Both the position numbers and the translations under genes were made by a program. DNA of 13,519 nucleotides from assembly GCA_905205085.1 (NCBI GenBank), contig CAJLCG010000063.1, positions 1 through 13,519 of the forward strand, read 5' to 3'. The stretch comes from an uncultured Oscillospiraceae bacterium. GTDB lineage: Bacteria > Bacillota > Clostridia > Oscillospirales > Oscillospiraceae. Numbering within the stretch: position 1 is the first letter of the stretch; each line of letters begins with the position of its first letter. Below the pieces are notes generated by a model, which saw only the letters and a list, made by a program, of their open reading frames with translations, was not told the DNA's origin and searched no databases. Below, piece after piece: positions 1-5,328 of this stretch.

Positions 1-224
1 GCGGCGTACACGCCAAAGGCGCCGCCTCCCATGGCGAACAGACCCACCGCTCCGCCGCCGAAGGCGAGAAGGCCGATAGCCAATCCGCCGATGGCCAGAG
101 CGCCCATGGCCCAGCCCCCCAGGGCAAACAGCAGGCCAAAGGAGAGCCCGCCCACGGAGAACAGCCCAAAGGAGAAGCCGCCCAGGGTAAACACGCCTAC
201 CGCCACGTTGCCGATGGCCAGGAT
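1..224 (-). repeat. Tandem 15-base/5-residue coding repeats in the XRE regulator tail
   Basis: Read on the minus strand, this stretch encodes degenerate five-residue units of the form A/S/T-hydrophobic-G-x-x, often paired into ten-residue units such as LAIGGLAIGL, LAFGGGAVGL and FAMGGGAFGV. About 14 pentads are visible before the edge, with one unit (LFALGG) expanded by a residue. The spacing resembles pentapeptide-repeat proteins but with glycine where those usually have other residues, so a stacked beta-helix or a glycine-zipper membrane segment are both possible. Confidence 0.65.
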
Positions 225-575
225 GCCCCTGGCCACGCCCACCCCCCGGTGGCCCAGCCGGATGTGGACCAGAGGCAGGCCAAAGAGGGTGCGCTTGCTT
301 TTATACTCATAGTGGAAGGGAGTATAATAGTTGTTGACGATGGTGGTGGTGACGCCCTGGCTGGGGGAGACCTGGGCCTCCTGTCCGGTGACCAGATAGT
401 CCAGGGACACATTGAAGTACCGGCCCAGAGCGGCCAGGTTGTCCAGGTCGGGCCGGGAGGTCCCTGCCTCCCATTTCTGCACTGCCTGACGGGATACTCC
501 CAAGAGATCGGCCAGTCCCTCCTGGGACAGCCCGGATTGTTTTCTCAGCTCATAGAGCCGCTGTTGAAATTCCAT
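1..575 (-). CDS. XRE-family helix-turn-helix regulator with pentad-repeat tail (3' end outside window)
   Basis: The protein begins MEFQQRLYELRKQSGLSQEG and is open to the left edge, so only its first 191 residues are seen. Residues 5-62 form a Cro/CI-type helix-turn-helix (LSQEGLADLLGVSRQAVQKW, then GTSRP and NVSLDYL), so it should bind DNA. A polar linker with the segment VTTTIVNNYYTP follows at about residues 65-105. From residue 118 to the edge the chain is an almost unbroken series of small hydrophobic pentads centred on glycine (AIGNV, AVGVF, TLGGF and so on). The ATG at 573-575 is supported by a GGAGGG ribosome binding site at 584-589. A promoter and a palindrome lie directly upstream, which suggests autoregulation. 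The DNA-binding half is certain; the tail function is not known to me. It could be a membrane-associated or oligomerising sensor region. Confidence 0.85.
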   Translation of the reverse strand, partial: MEFQQRLYELRKQSGLSQEGLADLLGVSRQAVQKWEAGTSRPDLDNLAALGRYFNVSLDYLVTGQEAQVSPSQGVTTTIVNNYYTPFHYEYKSKRTLFGLPLVHIRLGHRGVGVARGILAIGNVAVGVFTLGGFSFGLFSVGGLSFGLLFALGGWAMGALAIGGLAIGLLAFGGGAVGLFAMGGGAFGVYA

Positions 576-600
576 TTCCAGCCCTCCGAAACAAAGAGTA

Positions 601-616
601 GTCAAGGGCCCTTGAC
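601..616. promoter_or_regulatory. Perfect 16-base palindrome, probable XRE operator
   Basis: The sequence gtcaagggcccttgac equals its own reverse complement across all 16 bases. It lies between the predicted -10 element (624-629) and the ribosome binding site (584-589) of the XRE regulator, about where transcription should start. A bound dimer there would block the promoter, so it is a natural candidate for an autoregulatory operator. The palindrome is seen directly; its role is inferred. Confidence 0.6.
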
Positions 617-623
617 GGTGTTT

Positions 624-652
624 AGGATAGCAAAAAGCAGGCAGCAGTGCAA
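624..652 (-). promoter_or_regulatory. Predicted sigma-A promoter of the XRE regulator gene
   Basis: On the minus strand, TTGCAC (647-652) and TATCCT (624-629) are separated by exactly 17 bases. The start of transcription would fall close to base 617, at the edge of the 601-616 palindrome. The -35 matches four of six consensus positions and the -10 matches four of six. Confidence 0.5.
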
Positions 653-674
653 CCTAAAGTGAGATACAATTTGA

Positions 675-687
675 CAACCAGTGGTTG
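675..687. promoter_or_regulatory. Inverted repeat caacca-g-tggttg upstream of the XRE promoter
   Basis: A perfect 6+1+6 inverted repeat lies about 23 bases upstream of the predicted -35 of the XRE gene. Outer bases ttg and caa extend the symmetry if one base is skipped. It differs from the 601-616 palindrome, so if functional it would bind another protein. Nothing further in the sequence supports a role. Confidence 0.3.
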
Positions 688-716
688 CAATGGGAAAAAC
701 AGCGTGTTTTTGCAAC

Positions 717-750
717 AAAAAAGGAGGGAACCAGAATTCTGGTTCCCTCC
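717..750 (-). terminator. Intrinsic terminator of the perR-rbr-rd operon
   Basis: Bases 723-750 are a perfect 28-base palindrome (arms ggagggaaccagaa and its complement), giving a strong hairpin 13 bases after the rubredoxin stop codon. On the minus strand it is followed directly by six T at 717-722. This is a textbook factor-independent terminator. Confidence 0.9.
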
Positions 751-763
751 TGATATTCAGGAA

Positions 764-919
764 TTACTCCTTCTCAAAGACATCCTTGCCCATGCCGCAG
801 ATGGGGCAGACCCAATCCTCAGCGACCTGCTCCCAGGGGGTGCCGGGAGCCACGCCGTGCTCGGGATCGCCGACCGCGGGATCATAGACGTAGCCGCAGG
901 GGCAAACATACTTATCCAT
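764..919 (-). CDS. rd: Rubredoxin with a shortened first cysteine knuckle
   Basis: This 51-residue protein ([14 protein letters not shown]...) is a small iron protein that carries single electrons in the cytoplasm, here probably from an NADH oxidoreductase to the neighbouring reverse rubrerythrin. The C-terminal knuckle is normal ([14 protein letters not shown], Cys39 and Cys42). The N-terminal knuckle reads C-P-C-G (Cys6, Cys8) where the family almost always has C-x-x-C-G, so one residue is missing. The aromatic and acidic family positions ([22 protein letters not shown]) are kept. The ATG at 917-919 follows an AGAAGGAGAA ribosome binding site. It lies 25 bases after the rubrerythrin stop in the same operon and ends just before the terminator. 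Confidence 0.93.
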   Translation of the reverse strand: MDKYVCPCGYVYDPAVGDPEHGVAPGTPWEQVAEDWVCPICGMGKDVFEKE

Positions 920-944
920 GTTCGTTCTCCTTCTTGTTAGAAGA

Positions 945-1487
945 TTAGCCGAAGTAGCGCTTCAGCAGGCCCTCGAAAGCCTTGCCGTGACGGGCCTCGT
1001 CGCGAGCCATCTCGTGCACGGTGTCGTGGATGGCGTCCAGGTTGTGCTGCTTAGCCAGCTTAGCCAGCTCGAACTTGCCGGCGGTAGCGCCGTTCTCGGC
1101 GTCAACACGCATCTCCAGGTTCTTCTTGGTGGAGTCGGTCACGACCTCGCCCAGCAGCTCGGCAAACTTGGCAGCGTGCTCAGCCTCCTCATAGGCGGCC
1201 TTCTCCCAGTACAGACCGATCTCGGGGTAACCCTCGCGGTGAGCCACACGGGCCATAGCCAGGTACATACCCACCTCGGTGCACTCGCCCTGGAAGTTCT
1301 CGCGCAGACCCTGCATGATCTCCTCGGGAGCGCCCTGAGCCACGCCTACCACGTGCTCGGCAGCCCAGCTCTTCTCACCGGCCTGCTCCACGAACTTCTC
1401 CTTGGGAGCCTTGCAGATGGGGCAGAAATCGGGAGCCTCGGCGCCCTCGTGAACATAACCACAAACAGAACAAACAAACTTCTTCAT
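945..1487 (-). CDS. rbr: Reverse rubrerythrin (NADH-linked peroxidase terminal component)
   Basis: The 180-residue protein has the reversed domain order of clostridial oxygen and peroxide scavengers. An N-terminal rubredoxin domain has CSVCGYV (Cys6, Cys9) and CPIC (Cys22, Cys25). From about residue 45 there is a ferritin-like four-helix domain with E68, the E101-x-x-H104 pair and the E164-x-x-H167 pair that hold a di-iron site. In Clostridium acetobutylicum such proteins reduce hydrogen peroxide and oxygen with electrons from rubredoxin and are repressed by PerR. The gene layout here, directly after perR and before rubredoxin, fits that system. Its ATG overlaps the perR stop codon in an ATGA, with GGAGGA upstream inside perR, so the two are probably translationally coupled. 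Confidence 0.93.
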   Translation of the reverse strand: MKKFVCSVCGYVHEGAEAPDFCPICKAPKEKFVEQAGEKSWAAEHVVGVAQGAPEEIMQGLRENFQGECTEVGMYLAMARVAHREGYPEIGLYWEKAAYEEAEHAAKFAELLGEVVTDSTKKNLEMRVDAENGATAGKFELAKLAKQHNLDAIHDTVHEMARDEARHGKAFEGLLKRYFG

Positions 1488-1903
1488 GATAAAACGTCCT
1501 CCTCAAAATGTTTTGATTGCATACATGCTTTGCATTTTCCGTAAAAAGTAAGCTCATGGCGTTCCACCTGGAAGCCATATTGGGACTGCACGGCTTGGCT
1601 TAGGTTGGCATCCATCGGGATCTTCTTGAGATCGATAACCGCGCCGCAGCAGGTGCAAACAAAGTGACTGTGGGGGGTGGTATCCGCGTCGAAGCGCTCC
1701 TGACCGTTGACCACGCCCACGCTTTGCACGGTGCCCTGCTGCTGGAAGAAGAGCAGGTTGCGGTAAACGGTCCCCAGACTCAAATCTGGGTGAGTGACTT
1801 TTAGAGTTTGATAAAGCCACTCGGCAGAGGGGTGCGCGTCGGTTTGACGCAGCGCGGTCAGGATGGCCTCCCGCTTTTTGCTGTATCGAGTGGTTCGCTC
1901 CAA
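1484..1903 (-). CDS. perR: Peroxide-responsive Fur-family repressor PerR
   Basis: This Fur-family metalloregulator of 139 residues starts at a TTG (1901-1903) placed just after AAGGAAGGAGG; an earlier TTG at 1945 is open but lacks such a site. An N-terminal winged helix (residues 5-70) precedes the metal-binding dimerisation domain. The ligands H24, D72, H78, H80 and D91 have exactly the relative spacing of H37, D85, H91, H93 and D104 of Bacillus subtilis PerR. Aspartate rather than glutamate at the last position is a mark of PerR over Fur. C83, C86, C124 and C127 form the structural zinc site. It likely represses its own operon with rbr and rd until peroxide oxidises a ligand histidine. Confidence 0.88.
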   Translation of the reverse strand: MERTTRYSKKREAILTALRQTDAHPSAEWLYQTLKVTHPDLSLGTVYRNLLFFQQQGTVQSVGVVNGQERFDADTTPHSHFVCTCCGAVIDLKKIPMDANLSQAVQSQYGFQVERHELTFYGKCKACMQSKHFEEDVLS

Positions 1904-1933
1904 AAAGCCGCCTCCTTCCTTAACAGTAGTAAT

Positions 1934-1947
1934 TCTTGTTTGCAAGA
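1934..1947. promoter_or_regulatory. Inverted repeat tcttg-N4-caaga, possible PerR operator
   Basis: A perfect 5+4+5 inverted repeat overlaps the expected transcription start of the perR operon, just downstream of its -10 element. The position suits autorepression. It does not match the Bacillus PerR box (TTATAATnATTATAA) well, so assignment to PerR rests only on position. Confidence 0.35.
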
Positions 1948-1949
1948 TG

Positions 1950-1978
1950 ATAATACCACAGTCCGAAGGAGTTGTAAA
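1950..1978 (-). promoter_or_regulatory. Predicted sigma-A promoter of perR-rbr-rd
   Basis: On the minus strand TTTACA (1973-1978) and TATTAT (1950-1955) are separated by 17 bases. Each element has five of six consensus bases. The predicted start near 1943 gives a leader of about 40 bases before the TTG start codon. Confidence 0.65.
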
Positions 1979-2019
1979 GAGGGAAATCTCATTTTTTTGA
2001 AAAAATTTTTCCTCAGAGC

Positions 2020-2706
2020 TCAGGGCTCATCCCGACGCAGTGCTTTGAGTACCGAGGCCTCCACCCGGTCGCCGTATTTCATGCCCAGCAGGAACAGGGC
2101 TGCACCGGCCACGCCAATGAGAGCCATGCCCCACATGGGGATGGAGAAGGAGGCGCCTCCCAGGGCGCTGGCAAACAGCAGGCCCCAGGGACGGGTAAGC
2201 AGAGCGATGACCACAAAGCGCCGCAGGGAGATGGAGGTGAGTCCGGCCAGGATACACAGCAGGTCGTCGGGGAAGAAGGGGAAAAGAAACGCCAGCACCA
2301 GGAAGACGTCGGTCTTGGCGTGGATCACATCCAGATACTTGGCGGATACCCGCTCTCCCACCACCCGGTTAACAAAGGACTGTCCCAGGTTCCGGGCCAG
2401 CACAAAGACCAGGATGGAACCCAGCAGCACCGCGGCAAAGGTGAGGAAAAAGGAGAGCCAGGTGCCGAACAGCACGCCCCCTACCAGGGCGGTGATGTTG
2501 CTGGGGATGGGGGCCAGCACCACCGAGAGAAACTGCACCAGGAAAAAGCACAGATGGGAGTAGGGAGCAAAGCGCTGGATATACGCCTGCATAGACTCCT
2601 GGGAGGAGGCGGCGGTAAAAAAGCCGCTTTGCCAGAGAAAGACTCCGCCGCCCAGAAGCAGCAGAAGGACTGCCGCCAGAGAGAGATACTTGCCCGCTTG
2701 CTTCAT
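2020..2706 (-). CDS. TVP38/TMEM64 (DedA-like, VTT domain) membrane protein
   Basis: The 228-residue protein is an integral membrane protein of the VTT-domain family, whose DedA and TVP38 members are thought to move lipids between membrane leaflets. It has an N-terminal hydrophobic segment (residues 8-26), then APIPSNITALVGGVLFG at 65-81, a long hydrophobic stretch at 83-105, the second re-entrant-type motif FPFFPDDLLCILAGL at 142-156, and C-terminal segments at 163-185 and 190-210. The paired P-x-P and F-P-x-x-P-x-D elements flanking an amphipathic middle are typical. The ATG at 2704-2706 has AAGAGG upstream. The substrate cannot be told from sequence. It lies 117 bases upstream of perR on the same strand with no clear terminator between, so some readthrough is possible. 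Confidence 0.85.
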   Translation of the reverse strand: MKQAGKYLSLAAVLLLLLGGGVFLWQSGFFTAASSQESMQAYIQRFAPYSHLCFFLVQFLSVVLAPIPSNITALVGGVLFGTWLSFFLTFAAVLLGSILVFVLARNLGQSFVNRVVGERVSAKYLDVIHAKTDVFLVLAFLFPFFPDDLLCILAGLTSISLRRFVVIALLTRPWGLLFASALGGASFSIPMWGMALIGVAGAALFLLGMKYGDRVEASVLKALRRDEP

Positions 2707-2832
2707 GTGGTAAAACCTCTTTATCTCTTAGTTCAGACAGGCAAGTGCTAAGGCGCCCTTGCCGTCCCAATTAACATACCACACAGTTATTGAAAAATTG
2801 CGAATGGATTCTTAAAAATCCATAAAGGAACA

Positions 2833-2864
2833 AAAAATCCCTCCGGCAGGCCGGAGGGATTTTT
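2833..2864 (-). terminator. Bidirectional-type terminator after asnA
   Basis: A perfect 14-base-pair stem (arms aaaaatccctccgg and its complement) closes a cagg loop, four bases after the asnA stop. The A/T ends of the stem supply a T run on whichever strand is read. It ends asnA transcription before the TVP38-like gene. Confidence 0.9.
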
Positions 2865-2868
2865 GAGA

Positions 2869-3882
2869 TTACAGAAGGATGATGCCGGAGGCGTCGCAGG
2901 CACGCAGGGTGTCCTCGTCCCACAGGGAGACCTGAACCTCGCCGATGTGGGCCTTGCCCAGCAGCAGCATGGATACCCGGGACTGGCCGATGCCGCCGCC
3001 CATGGTCAGAGGCAACTGGCCGCTGAGGAGCATCTTGTGGAAGGGCAGCTCCCGCCGCTCGTCGCAGCCGGCCAGGGTGAGCTGGCGGTCCAGGGACTCG
3101 GGGCTGACCCGGATGCCCATGGAGGACAGCTCGATGGACTGGCCGTTGACGCTGTCCCAGCACAGCAGGTCGCCGTTCAGGTTCCAGTCGTCGTAGTCGG
3201 GGGCGCGGCCGTCGTGGGGCTTGCCGGATTTCAGCTTGCCGCCGATGCCCATGAGGAAAGTGACGGGGTGATCCTTCACAAAGGCGTGCTCCCGCTGCTT
3301 GGAAGTGAGGTCGGGGTAGAGGTCCTCCAGCTCCTGGGTGGTGATGAAGGTGATCTCCTCGGGAATCTCCGGCAGGACGCACAGCTGGGGGAACACGGAG
3401 CGCAGGAAGGACTGGGTGTCCCGCAGGGCGCCCACAATGTCACGCACCGTGGCCTTCAGGTAGTCCACCGTCCGGTCCTGGGCCTCGATGATCTTCTCCC
3501 AGTCCCACTGGTCCACATAGGCGGAGTGGAGGTTGTCCAGATCCTCGTCCCGGCGGATGGCGTTCATGTCGGTGTAGAGACCCTCACCGGGGTGGAACTG
3601 ATAGCGCTTGAGGGCCAGGCGCTTCCACTTGGCCAGGGAGTGGACCACCACGGCGGTATCGTCCACGGCCCGGATGTCGAAGGCGACGGGGCGCTCCACG
3701 CCGTTGAGGTCGTCGTTGAGGCCGGAGGAGGCGGCCACAAACAGGGGGGCGGATACCCGGTGCAGGCGCAGCGCGCCGCTCAGCCGGTCCTCAAACAGGC
3801 GCTTGAGCAGGCCAATGGCCTTCTGGGTTTCATAAATACTCAGCAGGGGCGCATACCCCTGAGGAATGCTGGAATGTTCCAT
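2869..3882 (-). CDS. asnA: Aspartate-ammonia ligase
   Basis: AsnA makes asparagine from aspartate, ammonia and ATP in the cytoplasm. The 337-residue length matches the family (about 330), and the conserved class-II synthetase-like blocks are all present: GLYTDMNAIRRDED (101-114), HSAYVDQWDWE (119-129), MGIGGKLKSGKPHDGRAPDY, DLLCWDSVNGQ and PLTMGGGIGQSR near the end. The ATG at 3880-3882 follows AAGGAGG. The gene appears to be transcribed alone, from its own promoter at 3964-3992 to the terminator at 2833-2864. The leader of about 75 bases is too short for a T-box, so control by uncharged tRNA-Asn is unlikely here. Confidence 0.96.
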   Translation of the reverse strand: MEHSSIPQGYAPLLSIYETQKAIGLLKRLFEDRLSGALRLHRVSAPLFVAASSGLNDDLNGVERPVAFDIRAVDDTAVVVHSLAKWKRLALKRYQFHPGEGLYTDMNAIRRDEDLDNLHSAYVDQWDWEKIIEAQDRTVDYLKATVRDIVGALRDTQSFLRSVFPQLCVLPEIPEEITFITTQELEDLYPDLTSKQREHAFVKDHPVTFLMGIGGKLKSGKPHDGRAPDYDDWNLNGDLLCWDSVNGQSIELSSMGIRVSPESLDRQLTLAGCDERRELPFHKMLLSGQLPLTMGGGIGQSRVSMLLLGKAHIGEVQVSLWDEDTLRACDASGIILL

Positions 3883-3963
3883 AGAAATGGAGCCTCCTTA
3901 CTCTAGTCTGGATGGCGCGGCGCCCGGAGAATATCAGAATGCAGGCGGCGCTCAATGGAGATT

Positions 3964-3992
3964 ATTATAATGCGCCTTTGCAGGAATTGCAA
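3964..3992 (-). promoter_or_regulatory. Predicted sigma-A promoter of asnA
   Basis: On the minus strand TTGCAA (3987-3992) and a perfect TATAAT (3964-3969) are 17 bases apart. The start would be near 3957, about 75 bases before the asnA ATG. Confidence 0.7.
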
Positions 3993-3999
3993 TCGCTTC

Positions 4000-4028
4000 T
4001 TGCCAATTTGTCCTGTCTCACGTATAAT
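4000..4028 (+). promoter_or_regulatory. Predicted sigma-A promoter of the exoA operon
   Basis: TTGCCA (4000-4005) and a perfect TATAAT (4023-4028) are 17 bases apart on the plus strand. The start would be near 4035, leaving a short leader before the exoA ATG at 4071. Its -35 is only seven bases from the asnA -35 on the other strand. Confidence 0.7.
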
Positions 4029-4070
4029 GGGACAAGTAATTTTATGCCCGGGAAAGGGGAGAGCGACCGG

Positions 4071-4829
4071 ATGAAATTCATCTCATGGAATGTAAACGGC
4101 CTGCGGGCCTGTTTGAAGAAGGGGTTTTTGGACTTCTATCAGGAACAAAAGCCGGATTTCTGCTGCTTGCAGGAGACCAAGATGGAGCAGGGCCAGGCCG
4201 ACATCGACTTGGGAGAGGGGATGCTGGAGTACTGGAACTCTGCGGAAAAGAAGGGGTACTCGGGTACCGCCGTCTTTACGCCCCATCAGCCTCTCTCTGT
4301 GCGCTACGGCATGGGAAAAGAGGAGCACGACCACGAGGGACGGCTCATCACCCTGGAGTATGAGAAGTTCTATCTGGTGTGCTGCTACACCCCCAACTCC
4401 CAGAATGAGCTCAAGCGGCTGGACTACCGTATGGAGTGGGAGGACGATCTGCGGGAGTACCTGATGGAGCTGGACAAGACAAAGCCAGTCATCTACTGCG
4501 GCGATCTCAACGTGGCCCACCGGGAGATCGATCTGAAAAATCCCAAGACCAACCGGATGAATGCCGGCTTTACCGACCAGGAGCGGGAGAAGATGACCAC
4601 TCTGCTCTCCTCCGGCTTCACCGACACCTTCCGCTTCCTCTATCCCGACCTGGAGGGGGTCTACTCCTGGTGGTCCTACCGCTTCAGTGCCCGGAAGAAC
4701 AACGCGGGGTGGCGTATCGACTACTTTATTATCTCCGATCGGCTGCAAAACGCCATCAAGCGAGCCGAGATCCTCACCCAGGTGGAGGGCAGCGACCACT
4801 GTCCTGTCCTGCTGGAGCTGGATATTTAA
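4071..4829 (+). CDS. exoA: Exodeoxyribonuclease III / AP endonuclease
   Basis: This 252-residue Xth/ExoA-type enzyme cuts DNA at abasic sites and removes 3' blocks during base excision repair. The Mg-dependent endonuclease/exonuclease/phosphatase fold motifs are complete: WNVNGLR with N7, LQETK with E35, Y106 in CYTPNS, GDLNVAH with D145 and N147, D217 in RIDYF and the terminal SDH (D242, H243). I place the start at 4071 ([10 protein letters not shown]), the usual N-terminus of the family, with GGGAAAGGGGAG upstream; the reading frame is open earlier, back to 3912, but that part would precede the promoter start site. It is the first gene of a probable operon with the next two, and 13 bases separate it from the flavin-binding protein. 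Confidence 0.95.
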   Translation: MKFISWNVNGLRACLKKGFLDFYQEQKPDFCCLQETKMEQGQADIDLGEGMLEYWNSAEKKGYSGTAVFTPHQPLSVRYGMGKEEHDHEGRLITLEYEKFYLVCCYTPNSQNELKRLDYRMEWEDDLREYLMELDKTKPVIYCGDLNVAHREIDLKNPKTNRMNAGFTDQEREKMTTLLSSGFTDTFRFLYPDLEGVYSWWSYRFSARKNNAGWRIDYFIISDRLQNAIKRAEILTQVEGSDHCPVLLELDI

Positions 4830-4842
4830 AGGAGGGAGCGGG

Positions 4843-5316
4843 ATGAGACGGAAAGACCGGGAGATCCGGGAGCTGGATCAACTGGAGAGTATTTTAAAGG
4901 AGTGCGACGCGGTGCGCATTGCCGCCCAGGACGAGGCGGGGCTGTTTATCGTTCCCATGAACTTTGGCTACCAGCTGGAGGGGGAGAAGCTCACTCTGTT
5001 TGTCCACTCCGCCCCGGAGGGAAGAAAGGTGGAGGCCTTCCGTTGGGGAGGCATGGTAGCCTTTGAGATGGACTGCGGCCACGCCCTGCGCACCGCCGAC
5101 ACCGCCTGCGGCCACAGCTTCACCTACCGCAGCATCATGGGCTCCGGCACCATCCGGGCGCTCAGCGACCGGGAGGAGAAGAAGGCCGGGCTGGGAGCTA
5201 TTATGGAACAAATGACCGGCCGGACCTGGGACTTCCCCGACGAGTCGGTAGACCGCACCGCGGTGTTTGCCCTGGAAGTTTCCCAGTGGACGGGCAAATC
5301 CAACCAGGCGGGCTGA
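4843..5316 (+). CDS. NimA-like pyridoxamine 5'-phosphate oxidase family protein
   Basis: The 157-residue protein has the FMN-binding split-barrel signature of the Pyridox_ox_2/NimA group: MRRKDREI at the start, FIVPMNFGY (35-43), FVHSAPEGRK (53-62), VAFEMDC (72-78) and YRSIMGSGTI (95-104). Family members bind a flavin, and some reduce nitroimidazoles or other small electrophiles; the natural substrate is usually unknown, so I do not assign one. The ATG at 4843 lies after AGGAGGG in the 13-base gap behind exoA. Twelve bases separate it from the gamma-glutamyltransferase, so the three genes are likely co-transcribed. Confidence 0.85.
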   Translation: MRRKDREIRELDQLESILKECDAVRIAAQDEAGLFIVPMNFGYQLEGEKLTLFVHSAPEGRKVEAFRWGGMVAFEMDCGHALRTADTACGHSFTYRSIMGSGTIRALSDREEKKAGLGAIMEQMTGRTWDFPDESVDRTAVFALEVSQWTGKSNQAG

Positions 5317-5328
5317 GGAGGGAACAGT

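Noticed and set aside
31..312. Plus-strand open frame rich in proline and alanine opposite the XRE tail
   Set aside because: It mirrors the 15-base coding periodicity of the minus-strand pentad repeats, has no family features, and the minus strand gives a clear protein with start site and promoter.
2804..2823. Small hairpin atggatt/aatccat upstream of the asnA terminator
   Set aside because: A 7-base AT-rich stem in an AT-rich spacer can arise by chance and has no T run or clear place in a leader.
3883..3957. T-box leader for asnA
   Set aside because: The predicted leader is only about 75 bases and contains no T-box antiterminator sequence or terminator.
3912..4070. N-terminal extension of exoA back to 3912
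   Set aside because: It would start upstream of the TATAAT promoter, has no family similarity, and the usual ExoA N-terminus begins at 4071 with a ribosome binding site.
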